Assembly (NCBI GenBank): GCA_027919835.1
Contig: JANVFP010000005.1
Span: forward strand, 1,674,001 to 1,738,000
From: Lentinula raphanica
Taxonomy: Eukaryota; Basidiomycota; Agaricomycetes; Agaricales; Omphalotaceae
Length of the DNA: 64,000 nucleotides
Reading direction: 5' to 3'
Below are positions 12,156-23,879 of the stretch, one piece after another. Positions within the stretch are counted from its first letter, which is position 1. Each line of letters starts with the position of its first letter. Under the pieces are notes generated by a model that did not search any database, was not told the DNA's origin, and was given only the letters and a program-made list of their open reading frames with translations. Position numbers and translations under genes: made by a program.

Positions 12156-12332
12156 ATGCAATGGAAAACCCTCCTCGAGGATGAGATACCTAGACTCATG
12201 GCCGCTACACTACATCGTGTCGACAACGAGTTCTCTGCCAGTGGGTCACCAGAAAATCTATGCATCAGCTTCGCTGTCGTCCGTCTTGATCAGACTACGA
12301 AACAAATAATCACGAGCTCAGTGATTGGCTAA
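12156..12332 (+). CDS. 58-residue ORF of unknown function
   Basis: Begins MQWKTLLEDEIPRLMAATLH and ends TSSVIG. Its amino-acid composition looks coding (balanced, soluble, alpha/beta-like), unlike the frames around it. It may be a small gene or the first exon of one whose 3' part was disturbed by the MITE 56 bp downstream. No family recognised. Confidence 0.35.
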   Translation: MQWKTLLEDEIPRLMAATLHRVDNEFSASGSPENLCISFAVVRLDQTTKQIITSSVIG

Positions 12333-12388
12333 GGCGAAGAATTATGACATCCCTTTGGGCCAAACTTGCAAGACACTTACTGCTAGGA

Positions 12389-12791
12389 GGACCCCGGAAA
12401 ACCCCCTACGAGGTCGTTTCCGGAAGTGCCAAAATTTCCGGGTCACTTTTTGACCTGAAATTTCCGGGACAGATCCTCAGACCTCCCAAAGGGTCAAAAA
12501 TTTCCGGGACATCGCTCAAAGGTGGATCAATTTTGTGAAAAAACTTCCTAATATGGAAATTTTTTCTCCGCCTGGTCCGCCTGGAGGCTGGACCAGGCTC
12601 CCATATAGGGCAAAATTTTCCGGGTCATGGTCAAACCTGGTTCAAAATGGTCAAAATTTCCGGGTCAAAATGATCAATCGTTCTTCCCAAAATCGCCAAA
12701 TTTTCCGTGTAACTGACCATTCCTAGAGCCCAAAATCTCAAAAATTTTCCGGGACAGGGAAACGAGTTCATAGGTGGCTTTCCGGGGTCCT
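12389..12791. mobile_element. 403-bp MITE with CCGG-rich inverted ends
   Basis: The ends are perfect 13-bp inverted repeats (AGGACCCCGGAAA, counting the shared A at 12388). The flanks carry the direct repeat CTGCTAGGA (12380-12388 and 12792-12800), an 8-9 bp target-site duplication depending on which side the A is assigned to. The interior has no coding capacity. It holds at least six copies of TTTCCGGG plus a variant, all in the same orientation and spaced irregularly, often followed by TCA or AC. An 8-9 bp duplication suggests mobilisation by a Mutator-like or hAT-like transposase; neither is in the window. Confidence 0.8.
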
Positions 12792-12800
12792 CTGCTAGGA

Positions 12801-13132
12801 TATTGTACATATCCCACTCGTTCCCAAAGCGTGATATATACACCGAACAAATGGTATTCCCCTCTACAATAGAGTACATATGAAATGATTATAAAAAACC
12901 TAGGTAAATGTTGCGTTAAGATTCATAGTGAGGTATAAACGACATCGAACAACCGCAAGTGATGTGAAGAAATAGTAGCGTGCAACAGATGAGTAGATTA
13001 TAGATGCATGATAACAGATAGTACAAGAATATGCGTAAGAAAGATGATCCTTGTGCAGTATGGTTCTGGTATGGCGGATTGCATGCGCACCTAGCAGTAT
13101 TGTGCAGCTACACCAACACCCCGAGGTGCTCC
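12801..13132. other. Intergenic, 3' side of the zinc-finger gene
   Basis: 332 bp between the MITE and the stop codon of the zinc-finger gene. It presumably contains that gene's 3' untranslated region and poly(A) site. Nothing else is recognised. Confidence 0.4.
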
Positions 13133-14835
13133 TCATTGCACAAGTGCATTGATACTTTTCATGCCTCTATTTGTCATATGTTCGGATTTCCAAGCTCCAT
13201 GATGCAGGCTCACACCTCCAGGGGGATACATATCATGGTAGCTGGCCATCGAGGCAGGCTGGTGGGCCATGTAAGTCTGAACAGGCGACAACTCCGGTCG
13301 TTCGTGTGCCATGCCATACACAGAACGTTCATATCGGGGTTCATCGGCCGCGTAGCGCGTGTTATATTGAGCGTACCGACTAGAATAATCATCTCGGGTA
13401 GACAGTCTCCGTTCGTATTGCTCAGTGACAACACGGCTAGACCTAGACATGGCTTCTAAAGATTCATGCGACGTGAAGCCTTGGATGGGTGCAAGCACAG
13501 GGGGCGGCGAGTAGCGACTGAGGGAAGGTTCGATAATTGAACTCCCAGATTGACTCGAAAGCGGGGGTGAAGTCTGATCATACGGGGATGGTTGATTACC
13601 ATCTGCATCGTAGCTTGCGTATCCATTTGGTGTTGGAGGGCCAGAATGGGAGACAACAGAGTGAGAGGTAGAATGTGAAGAAGCAGGTGATGGTGGTGCA
13701 GTGCTCGTCCTACTATTCATGGAAGAGGGGATCATACGCGAATAGCTTGAGTGCGGATGAGAGTGAGAGATATGTGATAGCGAATGACGCGAATTCACTC
13801 CTGGGAGAGATGTGCTTGCAAGGCCTACCGATGCCGATGATAGATTTTCTTTGACTGCAGTAATAGTATCTATGCGTGGCAGAGGGTATGGTCCATTTGT
13901 ATAACCCTCCGCAGTGGCCTGGGGATAGCCCTCAGACACCGGACTTGCACTTTGGCCATACGAATATCCGGTATTAGCAGTTCCAGGTTGTTCCTGGTAA
14001 GTTGTACTAGTTCTATAACCGTATTCTTGGGCCGGAGTAGACGATGACTGTGCCGAAGCTAGTGAAGGGGGAGGAACTGAGATCGCAGGAATGACAGAAG
14101 AGAAGGATGCGGCATCTGGTGAAGATGTGGCGCTTGTTGTCGGAGACGTCCTCTGGGGTGCATGCTGATAAGATCCAGAAATGGTTGCTGGGGCTAGTGG
14201 CGGAGGTGACTCTGGCGGAGGGCTATATCTCGCGTCCGGCCCTGCCACACGAGCTGGCTCTAACGGTGGAGGAGATAATGACGGTGTGGGGATGGTTGCC
14301 GGAACTAGAGGAGGAGGAGACAATGGAGGTTGTTCGGCTACTAGACCATAATCTTGTGGGGAAGTTGGAGTGGAGGTTGCATTGGTGTTATCATTGGTCG
14401 TTGCACGCCTTCCACGTCGGGAAGCGGCCGAACGTGAAGATGTGCGGCGTGAACCAGGGGATAGATGGATCCTATAACTGCGTGGCAATCATGAATAAAT
14501 GTCAAAGGTCAATAGACAATTCGCAGGCTTACTGCTGTTGTAGGTTATCTTGTCTGGAACATCGCGTGTCGCAGCCGGGGAAAGGGCATTTGTGATTCTT
14601 CTCCCCGGTGTGTACTCTGGAGTGACGCGCAAGGTGGCCACTGGTTGTGAAGCATCGTTCACAAGTGGGACACACATGCTTCTTTCTAGAGGAGTGACCC
14701 TGATTCGGGGTCGAAGCACTGTAGAGCCCTGTCTGTAAGCCACAATTCATGGAACACCACAAGGGTCACTTACGCGCTTGGTCCGGGACCATCGACTTCG
14801 TCCTCTTCGTTGGATCTTGGGTAGACGCGAGGCAT
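13133..14835 (-). CDS. C2H2 zinc-finger transcription factor, NRG1-like
   Basis: Exon 1 begins MPRVYPRSNEEDEVDGPGPS (14835-14774). Splicing to TGLYSASTPNQGHSSRKKHV gives two adjacent C2H2 fingers: CPTCERCFTTSGHLARHSRVH and, across the second intron, CPFPGCDTRCSRQDNLQQHY-RIH. FTTSGHLARH followed by TGEKNH and SRxDNxxQHYRxH is the signature of yeast Nrg1/Nrg2, glucose- and stress-responsive repressors that recruit Tup1-Cyc8. The remaining roughly 440 residues are low-complexity Ser/Pro/Tyr-rich, normal for fungal regulators, and end SINALVQ. Target genes cannot be inferred. A palindromic CACGTG site lies 235 bp upstream. Confidence 0.88.
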
Positions 14836-15069
14836 TGTTCTTCACTGAGGTCTTGCTGGGACGAAGCTGTAAGCTAGAAGTGAGAGCTAGACAAAAACGA
14901 AGGAAGTGAAAATCTGTTGTTATGTTGTAAGCGCGGTCGGTTATGAGGGGAAATATTTATGTTTGCCTAGTTCTTTCTTCACGTAAGATCTTGAAATGTC
15001 GCCAGTCTTTCGGACTCGGCTCTTTTGATTGTATTTGGTCCCCGTTTGTGCCCCTCCGTGTTCCATTTA

Positions 15070-15083
15070 CGGACACGTGTCCG
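15070..15083. promoter_or_regulatory. 14-bp perfect palindrome with CACGTG core
   Basis: CGGACACGTGTCCG reads the same on both strands and contains the E-box CACGTG bound by fungal bHLH factors such as Cbf1 and Pho4. It lies 235 bp upstream of the zinc-finger gene start, a plausible promoter position. Function is inference. Confidence 0.4.
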
Positions 15084-17136
15084 AAAAGAATATGATAATT
15101 TATTCCCGGAAAAATTATCTTTTGGGTACTTCCTGAATAGATCCCATTGAGTGATGTTCGACTGAAGTACCGAAAAATTAGAACTTAGAAGCAACAAGAA
15201 GCAGAGGATAATTTCTGTGAGCTCTGAGTTACTTACATTGGAGTCTGAAAGATATTTAGAGCCATCAGGCACGTAACAAAGAAATACGTACAAACGTAAC
15301 CTTCACGATCAATTCATAAGTCAATCCAATAGAGATCGGATTGTTTTTTCCAAAAAAACCCAAATTCAAAAGATAACGGTTCTGACGATCTGCTGAATAT
15401 ATCATAAATCTTAGATCTTTGTTGCTACAGAAAGCTTCAAAGTTCAGATGGCTCTGGAATTTGAGTTCCATTATTCTATCGCTGTGAACTCAGTCCTTCA
15501 ATCAAGCTCAGCGGCCTGTACCCGACTTCATACCTATCATCAACGCATGGTCGCAGATGGTCGCAGATTTGTGGTAGCCTCCAATTTCGAGGCCTTTGAG
15601 GCCTTCTCGCGCCAAAGAAAGAGACAATTGAAGTCTTTTTAGGAAAAGCCGGAAAACTGAATTGACTGCCAGTTCCGTCGGTATCCTTTGAACTCAAGAA
15701 AGCACGACAAAGAGGCAGTGAAGCACCTTGAAGTACCCGTCGGAGACTGTTGCTGCTGGTCTTCGCAGAATCTTGTCGTGAGGTATGACGGCATTTTTCG
15801 TGCAAAATTCGTGACCTTACTCGCATCAATCTACTGAGTTTTGTCTACTCGAATTGGATCAGAGTCTGATTGCACTGATATTTTCCTCAACTCAACAGTA
15901 CAAGTTTAAGTCAATTACCTGGATTGTCTACTTACACCAAAATATATGTTATATTTTACTCAGAGTTCTTCTTATTTCTGGTAAATCCAGGTGCAGTCCA
16001 GGTGTAATACTCGCGGGCAATGGACAATGCCACTCTCTGCCGATAACGGCTTCAGCGGCAGAAAGAAAAATTGTATTCAAAACCATCAAATCCCACGCTA
16101 ATTGCATTGTTTTCACGCTGAACTTGCGCTGATCAGCGTTGATCCACCGCTGAACTTCACAAGTACCTGCGTTGGTTCATTAATATAGTTGCTCTAGCCA
16201 GGAATCTCCCAAATCTCCATAATGCTGACACATGAGCATGCAAAACTTAGAAAGGAATTTTGAGATTTCTCTGATATTTTTGTAGACTTCATGCAAGTAT
16301 ACACAGCACCCAATACCAGTAATTTTGAATAAAATGTAGAACATCTCAATGATTAGAACTGGCATTCTATGTAGATTTGATGAATTTGAGTAGGAGTTAG
16401 ACACCGTGAGTAGAAAAGTAAGTAGGCGGTAGATTTCTGCACGAAAAGTGACGCTATAGTGAGGACTTGAGGACATCAGAGGACATCTAAAAGCTCCATA
16501 TACACATTCTAAACAAGCCTGAAAAGCGACATTCACCCTCATTTACCGGGACTCGGTCGTTCTTTTAGACCTTCGAACTCAGGCTCCGACGTCGGATAAA
16601 ATGCTTGTTCTACTTTTTAGGGCGCTCTCGAGTGCTTGAAGCTTGAAGGTTGACTAAAATGAGGGCAGCTCCGAGTCCCGACCTGACCAGTCCAGTGAGT
16701 CCACGATTCCAAAATTGGCGGGGACCTGAATTGTGAAACCTCTGAAGCTTTACATATCGTGGCAGGCGTCGCAAGAGGTCGCAAGCGAACGAGCCTTGAT
16801 TCAGTTTTATGCCCTACTTCTACGTTGAACGTTCCTCGAAGACGATTCAAACGACCAACTTTCGAGTCTTGAAAACAGAGCACCCTCAGTGATCAGGACT
16901 TAGTAGGAGCCAAGAGAAGCGACTTTCTGAACTTCAAAGACCGTTCGTCCCGGATTCCAGCAGATAGATCTTCAGTCAATTGTCAACAACGTCAGAAGAC
17001 GCTAAACTATAGTCTGTACTAATTTGTTCTCCCTAGATATCAACGATTAAACGGAGAATCTAACTCTTGTGTGGAACACGAACCACGGTAAAAATCAAGT
17101 TGGTGATGTAAGTGATGCGAATCAGGATACTCTGAG

Positions 17137-17156
17137 TACAGTACTTAAGTACTGTA
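17137..17156. repeat. 20-bp perfect palindrome
   Basis: TACAGTACTTAAGTACTGTA is fully self-complementary and lies far from any gene I can support. It could be a regulatory site, a fold-back remnant or chance. Confidence 0.4.
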
Positions 17157-19430
17157 GAGGATCAATATCAATACTTATGTAGCTACTAACACTACAAGCG
17201 TCAAGCACGCTCTTGAGTAGAGTACATCCTAGTACATCATTTGTGCAAAAGCGTGGTTTTTGATATCTACCCTCAGAAGGCCACGATGTGCGAAATAACC
17301 ACCGCACGCAAAAGGCGGGCAAAGAGAAATCTTGATGTCCCCTTAAGGTGAAATACTCATCTTGCCGCTTTACGGACTGCATCCATGAAAATCTGCCCAG
17401 CTAAGCATCTAACCATGCATTTGCATATCAAGGCATACACTGGCTACGTGAATTTGAGATGAGGGATCAGTGAGAACTTTTGAGAATATGAAAATTATGC
17501 ATTCCCATACCTCTGGCGTGGTCTCCAAATCAGAATCTTGAAGTAGAGAAGTCGGAATTGAAAATGAGAAGAAGACACGGGGAAGAAATCGGAATGAATC
17601 AATGATGCATCGATAACGGTTCAAGGCTGTGTTCAAGGTCTTTCAAGGAGATTCAAGGTCGGTCGAGGTCGAAAAACGAGGGCACGAAAATCTGTACAAG
17701 TCGCGATTTTGGCGCATTCGTTACCAGTGACCACTGAGTATTGAGCAATGGGACATGTCTTACCAGGCCTTACCCAGGAGTGCCTGAAACTCATAAGTCC
17801 TGGTAGATACATCATATCGATGTTATTTTTCCAAGTTCCGTGTACCAGTGAAGGAATAATGCCCTATCCAAACTCGGTACCCTCAATTCCAGTGCTGAGC
17901 TGTGTATCTGACTACAGCGAGAAGACCGACTGTAACAATGATGCGCGAGTATACCCTGATAAATCGGATCAGTACAGATCAGTACTAATGTCGCAGTTAC
18001 GATAGACAACATAGGCACAAAAATGAGAAACACTTATCGAGAACTGTCCAAAAGTTCATGCATGTGAAGCCATCATTCATCTCGAAGTATGAACTTCACC
18101 AGGATTGACTCAAGAAATTGCACGATACTTGGAGAGGCAGAGTGGCATAATCCGGAAAATCGATTCCGATGAGGTTGTTCCCGACAAAACAAGAATCATC
18201 TGAACAGCAAACAATCGTTATGCTGAAAAAAGTACTAGAGTCTAGCTCGGCAGTACTTTGCGAATCGCGATGGCTATGCAGATTGTTCATGAAAGCGGGA
18301 CCATATCCATCTGGACGTGAACAATGTTAATACGCTTGGAGAGTGTCAGTATGTCACTCAAACGTCGCTACATACATCATATGCCCTCATACGCCTTGCC
18401 ACTTTTAGTCGCTACTAAGAGTTAGTGCATGACGGAAAGGATCTGATATTGTGCCCGTGGTTGAGCACAGTGCCGCAGAGTATGAGAAAACGGAAGTTGG
18501 GTCTGGATCCGAATCCCGGTCCCGCATTTTAGTAACAATCCCAGTGAGCGCTCCACTACCTGAGTTAAGTTCGTGGATAGGCTGAGTGGATAGCTAGACG
18601 ACTTGAATCACTGTCAGAATCCACGTCAGTTGATATTCCATAGAAAGAAATATGAACGGTGAACTCCAACTTTACTACTGGTACATATGCAGATTTCTTA
18701 CAATTTGTCCTCAGTCCTCATTTCAGGAAGACTGAGTAGTCATGACAATATGCCAGTGATGATTGTTAGTTTCGTTCAGACTCCAGAGCACGTAATGTGT
18801 CTGTTGGTTCAACCCGACTACTCTGAGAAGAGGGTAAATGAACATCGACAGTCATTGTCAAACTCCGGCTATATGAAAGACAGCTCACCAGGATGCCATG
18901 GGGGAGATACCAGATGCATGCCGCTGCAAGACCCAACGAGCATGTATATTCGATGTGTACCAAATGGCAGACTTGTCAGTGAAAAGCAGCTAAATCTAAT
19001 ACTAAATGGCGAGTCCCGAACTGTGGTACCTTCACAAGCATCTTCGAGACAGAATCTGCAGCAAATTCGCTACTAAGTGCGATTACATCCGTTGAGCGAG
19101 AGAAGTGGGAGTGCTCAAGATGTGTTTGTTCATCCATCGAAATTCGAATACACGATGGTTGATGAGAGAGTTTGAGCGCTTGCCAAGCGCTTGTTCCAAC
19201 TTCCAGGCTCCAGGCTCCAGCTACTTTAGTCTCCCACGCTTACTTACTTCCCTACATACTTACGATTTTGAAAGGCTATACTTACCAGACTCCAAGAGGC
19301 AAGCCGAACACCATTCTTCAGAAGGTTTCCAACTGTAGCAAAGGGTGATACATAATGCAAGCTGATTGGACGCAAAAACCTTGAGGCACTTCGGTCATTC
19401 AACTACACAGCTTGTTCCACAACCCTCACC

Positions 19431-21109
19431 ATGACCCACCATCTTCCAGGAAAGATACCAGTGATTTTTGATACAGATCCCGGCGTGGATGATATTATTG
19501 CGCTGTAAGCTGTGTCGACCTTGGATAATCATGGTATCTGTCGAACTGACTGGATCTGTCAGACTGTTTGCTCTTTCTTCGCCAGAAATCAACGTTCTGG
19601 CTATCCTTGTGTCGTATGGTTTGTTATCATCTTTCCTCTAGTGCCTTCAGTCAATGTTCACTCCTGTATGCTGCGTAGGAAATACTGACGCTGCTCATGC
19701 TTAGTTCGTCCAAAGGTTGCGTCCTACATTAGTAATACTGACCACAGCCATCCACTTAGCTCCAATGTCCTGAAAACGTACCAGGTAATACAGAGGCACA
19801 TGGAACTCTATCCTGAGGATGCGGCTCGGTACCCCAATTTCTTCAACAGGATCAAAACAATCGTTTGTCGCGGAAGCGATGGACCTCTTCAAGGTGAATT
19901 GCACAGTGCTTCCTATTTTCACGGAAGGTCAGATACCAATCCCGGTCGGGATCGAGTCATTTGATCTCTACATAGCTAATAGTAACCGTATTTTTAGGGA
20001 CGGTCTGGGAAATATCCACGAGCGTCATACAGAGTTCGACGTGAGCGGCTATCCCGAGCAGCTCGAGTGCACAGATGAATCAGGTATCGATGTGGCGTTG
20101 AGGCTTCTTCGAGAGCACGAAGCTCGAAACATCACGCACATTGCGGTTGGTCCTCTCACGAATCTCGCTCGGATGATGCAGAAAGACAGTGAGCTCGTCT
20201 CGACCAGGGTGGGACGAGTGATATGCATGGGTGGTGCGTTGGACGTACCTGGGAACACGAGTCCCGTCGCGGAGTGTAAGTTCACTTTCGACAGTTCTTT
20301 TTTTCTGGTTGTATCTAAGAACTGTACTAATGCTTCAAGCTTGAACGTTTTGAACAGTCAACTTCTACGCAGACCCTTTTGCAGTGCGCGATCTGCTCGG
20401 TTCCAAATCCCCATATACATTCCCTCTTCCGTTGGAACGCTTTCTGTTGCTCCCTCTCGATATCACAACCCCCCATCAACTGCCATTCTCCTTGTACCAA
20501 GAACGCGTTGACCCGTGCTTCGATTCTTCCAATGCTTCCGCGAAACCAATCACTCATTTCACATCCTCTTTCTTGGAACATACTCGCAAAGTCATGAACG
20601 AGTATGAGAGTGATGCCATGGAATTGCACGATATTGTAGCTGTGGTGTGCGATCGCGTATCCACCTTTTTCAGATGAGTCCCGTTTCATGACAAACGCTG
20701 CCCCAGGTTGGAAAGCGATCAAGAGGCTGTTTGACATCGAATGGTGCGTTGTATGCGGTTGCCATCTTGATTCCAGATACAGCAGTTCACAATGATGACT
20801 ACTTACAGTACAGGAGAGCTCACTCGTGGGATGCTCGTAGTAGATAGACGCAACGACAAAACCGCATATGCTCCAGGTGCCAACAGAGCACAAGTACAAG
20901 CGCAATTGGAGAAAGCAAACTGGGCAGGCGGAAATCTAGAGTCAGTTGCGCTACCAGCTCAGGTGGAAGTGGAATCAGCTTCTCAGATGAAGAATGACGC
21001 AAAAGGCAGCCATCGTGGTGTTTGGTGTGTTTCGGAGACTCCGGGGCCAGAAGCTCTGTTGAAAACCTTGCTGGAAAGAGTGTGGGGTATAGTCGATCAG
21101 ACACCCTAG
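19431..21109 (+). CDS. Inosine/uridine-preferring nucleoside hydrolase
   Basis: Starts MTHHLPGKIPVIFDTDPGVD; DTDPGVDD is the Asp cluster that holds catalytic calcium in this family. After short introns the frame gives NITHIAVGPLTNLARMMQKD (about 20125-20185), VICMGGALDVPGNTSPVAEF with the expected MGG, NFYADPFAVRDLL, and ESDAMELHDIVAVVC with the late conserved His-Asp. The enzyme hydrolyses the N-glycosidic bond of ribonucleosides in nucleoside salvage; base preference cannot be read from sequence. At about 400 residues it is longer than bacterial relatives (about 310), as is usual in fungi. A 5' intron follows VDDIIAL (19506). Convergent with GOT1. Confidence 0.88.
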
Positions 21110-21386
21110 CTCATACGCCGGGCTTGACCCTGTTCTTCAAGGAGGCTCGGGAACAAGGAAGACGATCGATGAACAGCTGGTTGTATGATTTCTTGATGGG
21201 GGGAAGATGAACGGATCTATACATACATATTTGCTTGAGCTTGGATTAGAGATAATATATAGCACCGGTATGACACAGCAACAAAGATGAACTCTGTACT
21301 TTGTGCAGTGATGTGGAACTAGAAGCTGAGCGATATTCAACGTCTTTCGTGAAAGGTCGGAGAAAAACACATTGATTGAGCTTTGG

Positions 21387-22064
21387 TTATACAGCAGATG
21401 TTCGAGACCCTGAAATCTTGTCTACTACCTGCATAAAGATCATTGGCATTGGCAAGGAATATGCATACAGCGAACGAGGGAACTCACCGTACGAATCCCA
21501 GGTAGCGACAGTACTGTCCCAATGAAAGGTAACTGTCTCATGAAAGTTATCACGACAGGGAAGAAGTCTCTGCGGATGAACAGTGAATAATGAGATAACG
21601 AGGAGAATAGAAGTAGTAGTAGTAGTATAAACACGTACCCAAACAAATTCAAGAACCCAAATGTTTCTATGATCATCCCAAAGAACGGCCATTTGAAAAA
21701 GACCAGTAGTATCCCTCCTATGAAACATATCGTCCCTCGAAGTTTCTCCTTGCGCGCGAAAAAGTAGAAGGTTTTTCGGGGACCGATGATGAGGGTGAGC
21801 CCAGAGACGAATAAAATCTGAGAATGCAAATGGTCAGCCGCAAGGAAGGAAGGAAGGAAGAGATATGTCCAACATTGACCACATACGTTACCAAGAGCCA
21901 GCAGAGCCCCATCAAAGAAGAGCATGACGCCCAAGAGCATAAAGAGAGCACCGAAAGTTGTGAGGGCTACCCCAATTTCTGTGAAACATTGTAAACTTGC
22001 AATTCTGGATGCGAATTCGAAGGAAGGATGTAGGCTGCTTACTTTGTCCGTCTGTAAGCCACAT
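21387..22064 (-). CDS. got1: GOT1-like Golgi transport membrane protein
   Basis: Exon 1 is short (MWLTDGQ) and splices to KIGVALTTFGALFMLLGVML. The body has four hydrophobic helices and the family block LFVSGLTLIIGPRKTFYFFA, then KLRGTICFIGGILLVFFKWP and PVVITFMRQLPFIGTVLSLP, ending GSRTSAV. This is Got1/Sft2-type, a tetraspanning protein of ER-Golgi vesicles that assists membrane fusion. The expected size is about 140 residues and the spliced product fits. At least four introns are visible. It is divergent from the dehydrogenase gene. Confidence 0.92.
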
Positions 22065-22388
22065 TTTGTTGAGCCTTCGAGAACTGGTTTACAGCAATCA
22101 GTCGATATGAAGAGATTCAAGAGCAGACTGAGCTGCAAACGCGTGCGTCACGGTCTAAGTATGTGCGCCGCTGGCGATGACAGGAAGTCGTGGAAGTACT
22201 TTGACACGTGAGTTGGGTGAAGCGCCAAAGGTCCCAGAAAGTTAAGCGCCTACGTCTAAAAATGGAAATATCCGATCAAATTCGTATCACGTAGTTTATC
22301 CATGGCCATGGGGTTTCGTCACTCGCGGCATCGAAGACTTGGACGAAAGATTTATGCTCCTGAACAAAAAACTTATTCCCCTCTCACC
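22065..22388. promoter_or_regulatory. Divergent promoter, GOT1 and short-chain dehydrogenase
   Basis: 324 bp between two divergent start codons. No defined sites recognised. Confidence 0.4.
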
Positions 22389-23879
22389 ATGGGTCGTCTT
22401 ACCATATGGCGCTTCATCCGCGAACAATACCAAACATTCAAGCCAGTCGAGAAAGTCGACTTGACAGGCAAGACCGTCGTCGTCACCGGTGGAAATGGCG
22501 GTCTCGGGTTCGAGGCTGCGAAGCATTTCGCTACGATGAATCCGAGTAGGTTGATCATAACGTGTCGGAGCGAGGAGAAGGGCAAAGCAGCACTTTCTAG
22601 TAAGTCGACAGTCAACGAGTCGGACCAAGTTTTTCCTTTCTTTCTCTCAGCTTCTCTCAGCGATTCTTCAGTACTTACTACATAGTACTCACGATTGCTG
22701 TTCATATTATGACAGAAATCTCGCAAGACACTGGCTACACCAAAGCCGAAGCTTGGGCTCTCGATCTCGCTCGGTTCGCTTCTGTGCGCGAGTTTGCGGA
22801 TCGGTTCGAACGCGAAGGTGGTGGCCGCCTTGATATATTGGTAGAGAACGCTGGTATGATCGGTACGTCCTCGTATGAGAAGACGGAGGATGGATACTCG
22901 ACTATGTGAGTCTCGATTATAGACCGTGACGCTATTGATCCCCCCCCCCCATCTCATTTGCCTTTGTGCCTTTCAGTTTACAGACCAACGACATCGGTCC
23001 CTCCCTCCACACGCTCCTGCTCCTTCCCTACCTAGTCAAAACTGCGGAAGAGCACAATACGAAACCAAGGATTGTCCTTGTGTCGAGTGATGTGCATTAC
23101 TGGTCTTTAAGCGATCAGAGTAAAAAGTTTGCTCACCAGCCTAATATCATCGACGCCATGTCCAGTGTGGAGTACTACAACAAAGTGTAAGTGGGATCTA
23201 ATCTACATAATTAAAGGAATTCTTTTCAATCAACCAAAAGTCTAACGGTCGCTATTTCGTGTCTTTTCTGTGCAGGCCTGTAAATCATCATTACTTTGAC
23301 TCCAAACGTATGTCCCGGGCCACGCTTGATTTGAATTAAAAAAAAAGTCCTCATTCATTGACCCCTCCTCCCCAATCCATGATCGATCCCAGTGCTCAAC
23401 ATATTCTTCGTACGCGCTCTCCAAGCCCGCCTCGCTAAATACCCCTCTATCATCGTCGACGCCGTGAATCCGGGATACTGCTACAGTGGATTCCGCTCCA
23501 ACCTCACGGGGATCAGAGCCTTCCTCGATCGGATCATGGAAAGCCTTCTCGCGATGACGACCGAGGAGGGGGGCCGGCAGATTGTTTGGGCTGCTGTAGG
23601 GGGGAAAGGCTCGGAAGGCTCGGAAGGCTCGGAAGAGAAGCTGAAAGCGGGGTATGTTTCGTTTGGGCAAGTCGTCGAACCGAGTGATTTTTCGATTAGC
23701 GAGGAAGGAAGGGAGCTTGAGGAGAAATATTGGGTAAGGTCATATTGTCACGGACGTCGTGCGTACGACTCAATCTCTCATCTCTCATCCTTTTCTTTGT
23801 GCAGAACCAACAATTGGACGTTCTGAAAGGGGTAGACCCACGGGTGAAGCAGATTGTTGACCAGTATCTGATTCTTTGA
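22389..23879 (+). CDS. Short-chain dehydrogenase/reductase (retinol-dehydrogenase-like)
   Basis: Starts MGRLTIWRFIREQYQTF. An in-frame ATG at 22302 would add an unlikely basic leader, so 22389 is preferred. The Rossmann motif TGGNGGLG (TGxxxGxG) lies at about residues 32-39, followed by ITCRSEEKGKAAL, LDILVENAGMIG (NAG), RIVLVSSDVHYWS and the catalytic HYFDSK (YxxxK, around 23290, at a splice border). VDAVNPGYCYSG follows. The enzyme would reduce or oxidise a hydroxyl or carbonyl with NAD(P)(H); the substrate is unknown. The exon around 23190-23310 is small. An intron holds a run of about ten C (22941-22950). A degenerate copy of the PGYCYSG region lies 360 bp beyond the stop. Confidence 0.88.

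Larger units (their letters stand above)
14836..19430. other. 4.6-kb gene-poor region
   Basis: No frame on either strand gives a recognisable protein or a consistent exon chain; the longest open frames are about 115-130 codons without domain-like composition. The first few hundred bases should include the zinc-finger promoter. Two perfect palindromes (15070-15083 and 17137-17156) are listed separately. There are also short direct repeats of TTCAAGG near 17620-17660. Decayed transposon DNA is possible, but I could not identify any. Confidence 0.4.

Noticed and set aside
18490..18540. tRNA-like GGATCCGAATCCCGG stretch
   Set aside because: The T-arm does not form five pairs, and no matching anticodon arm or acceptor stem was found.
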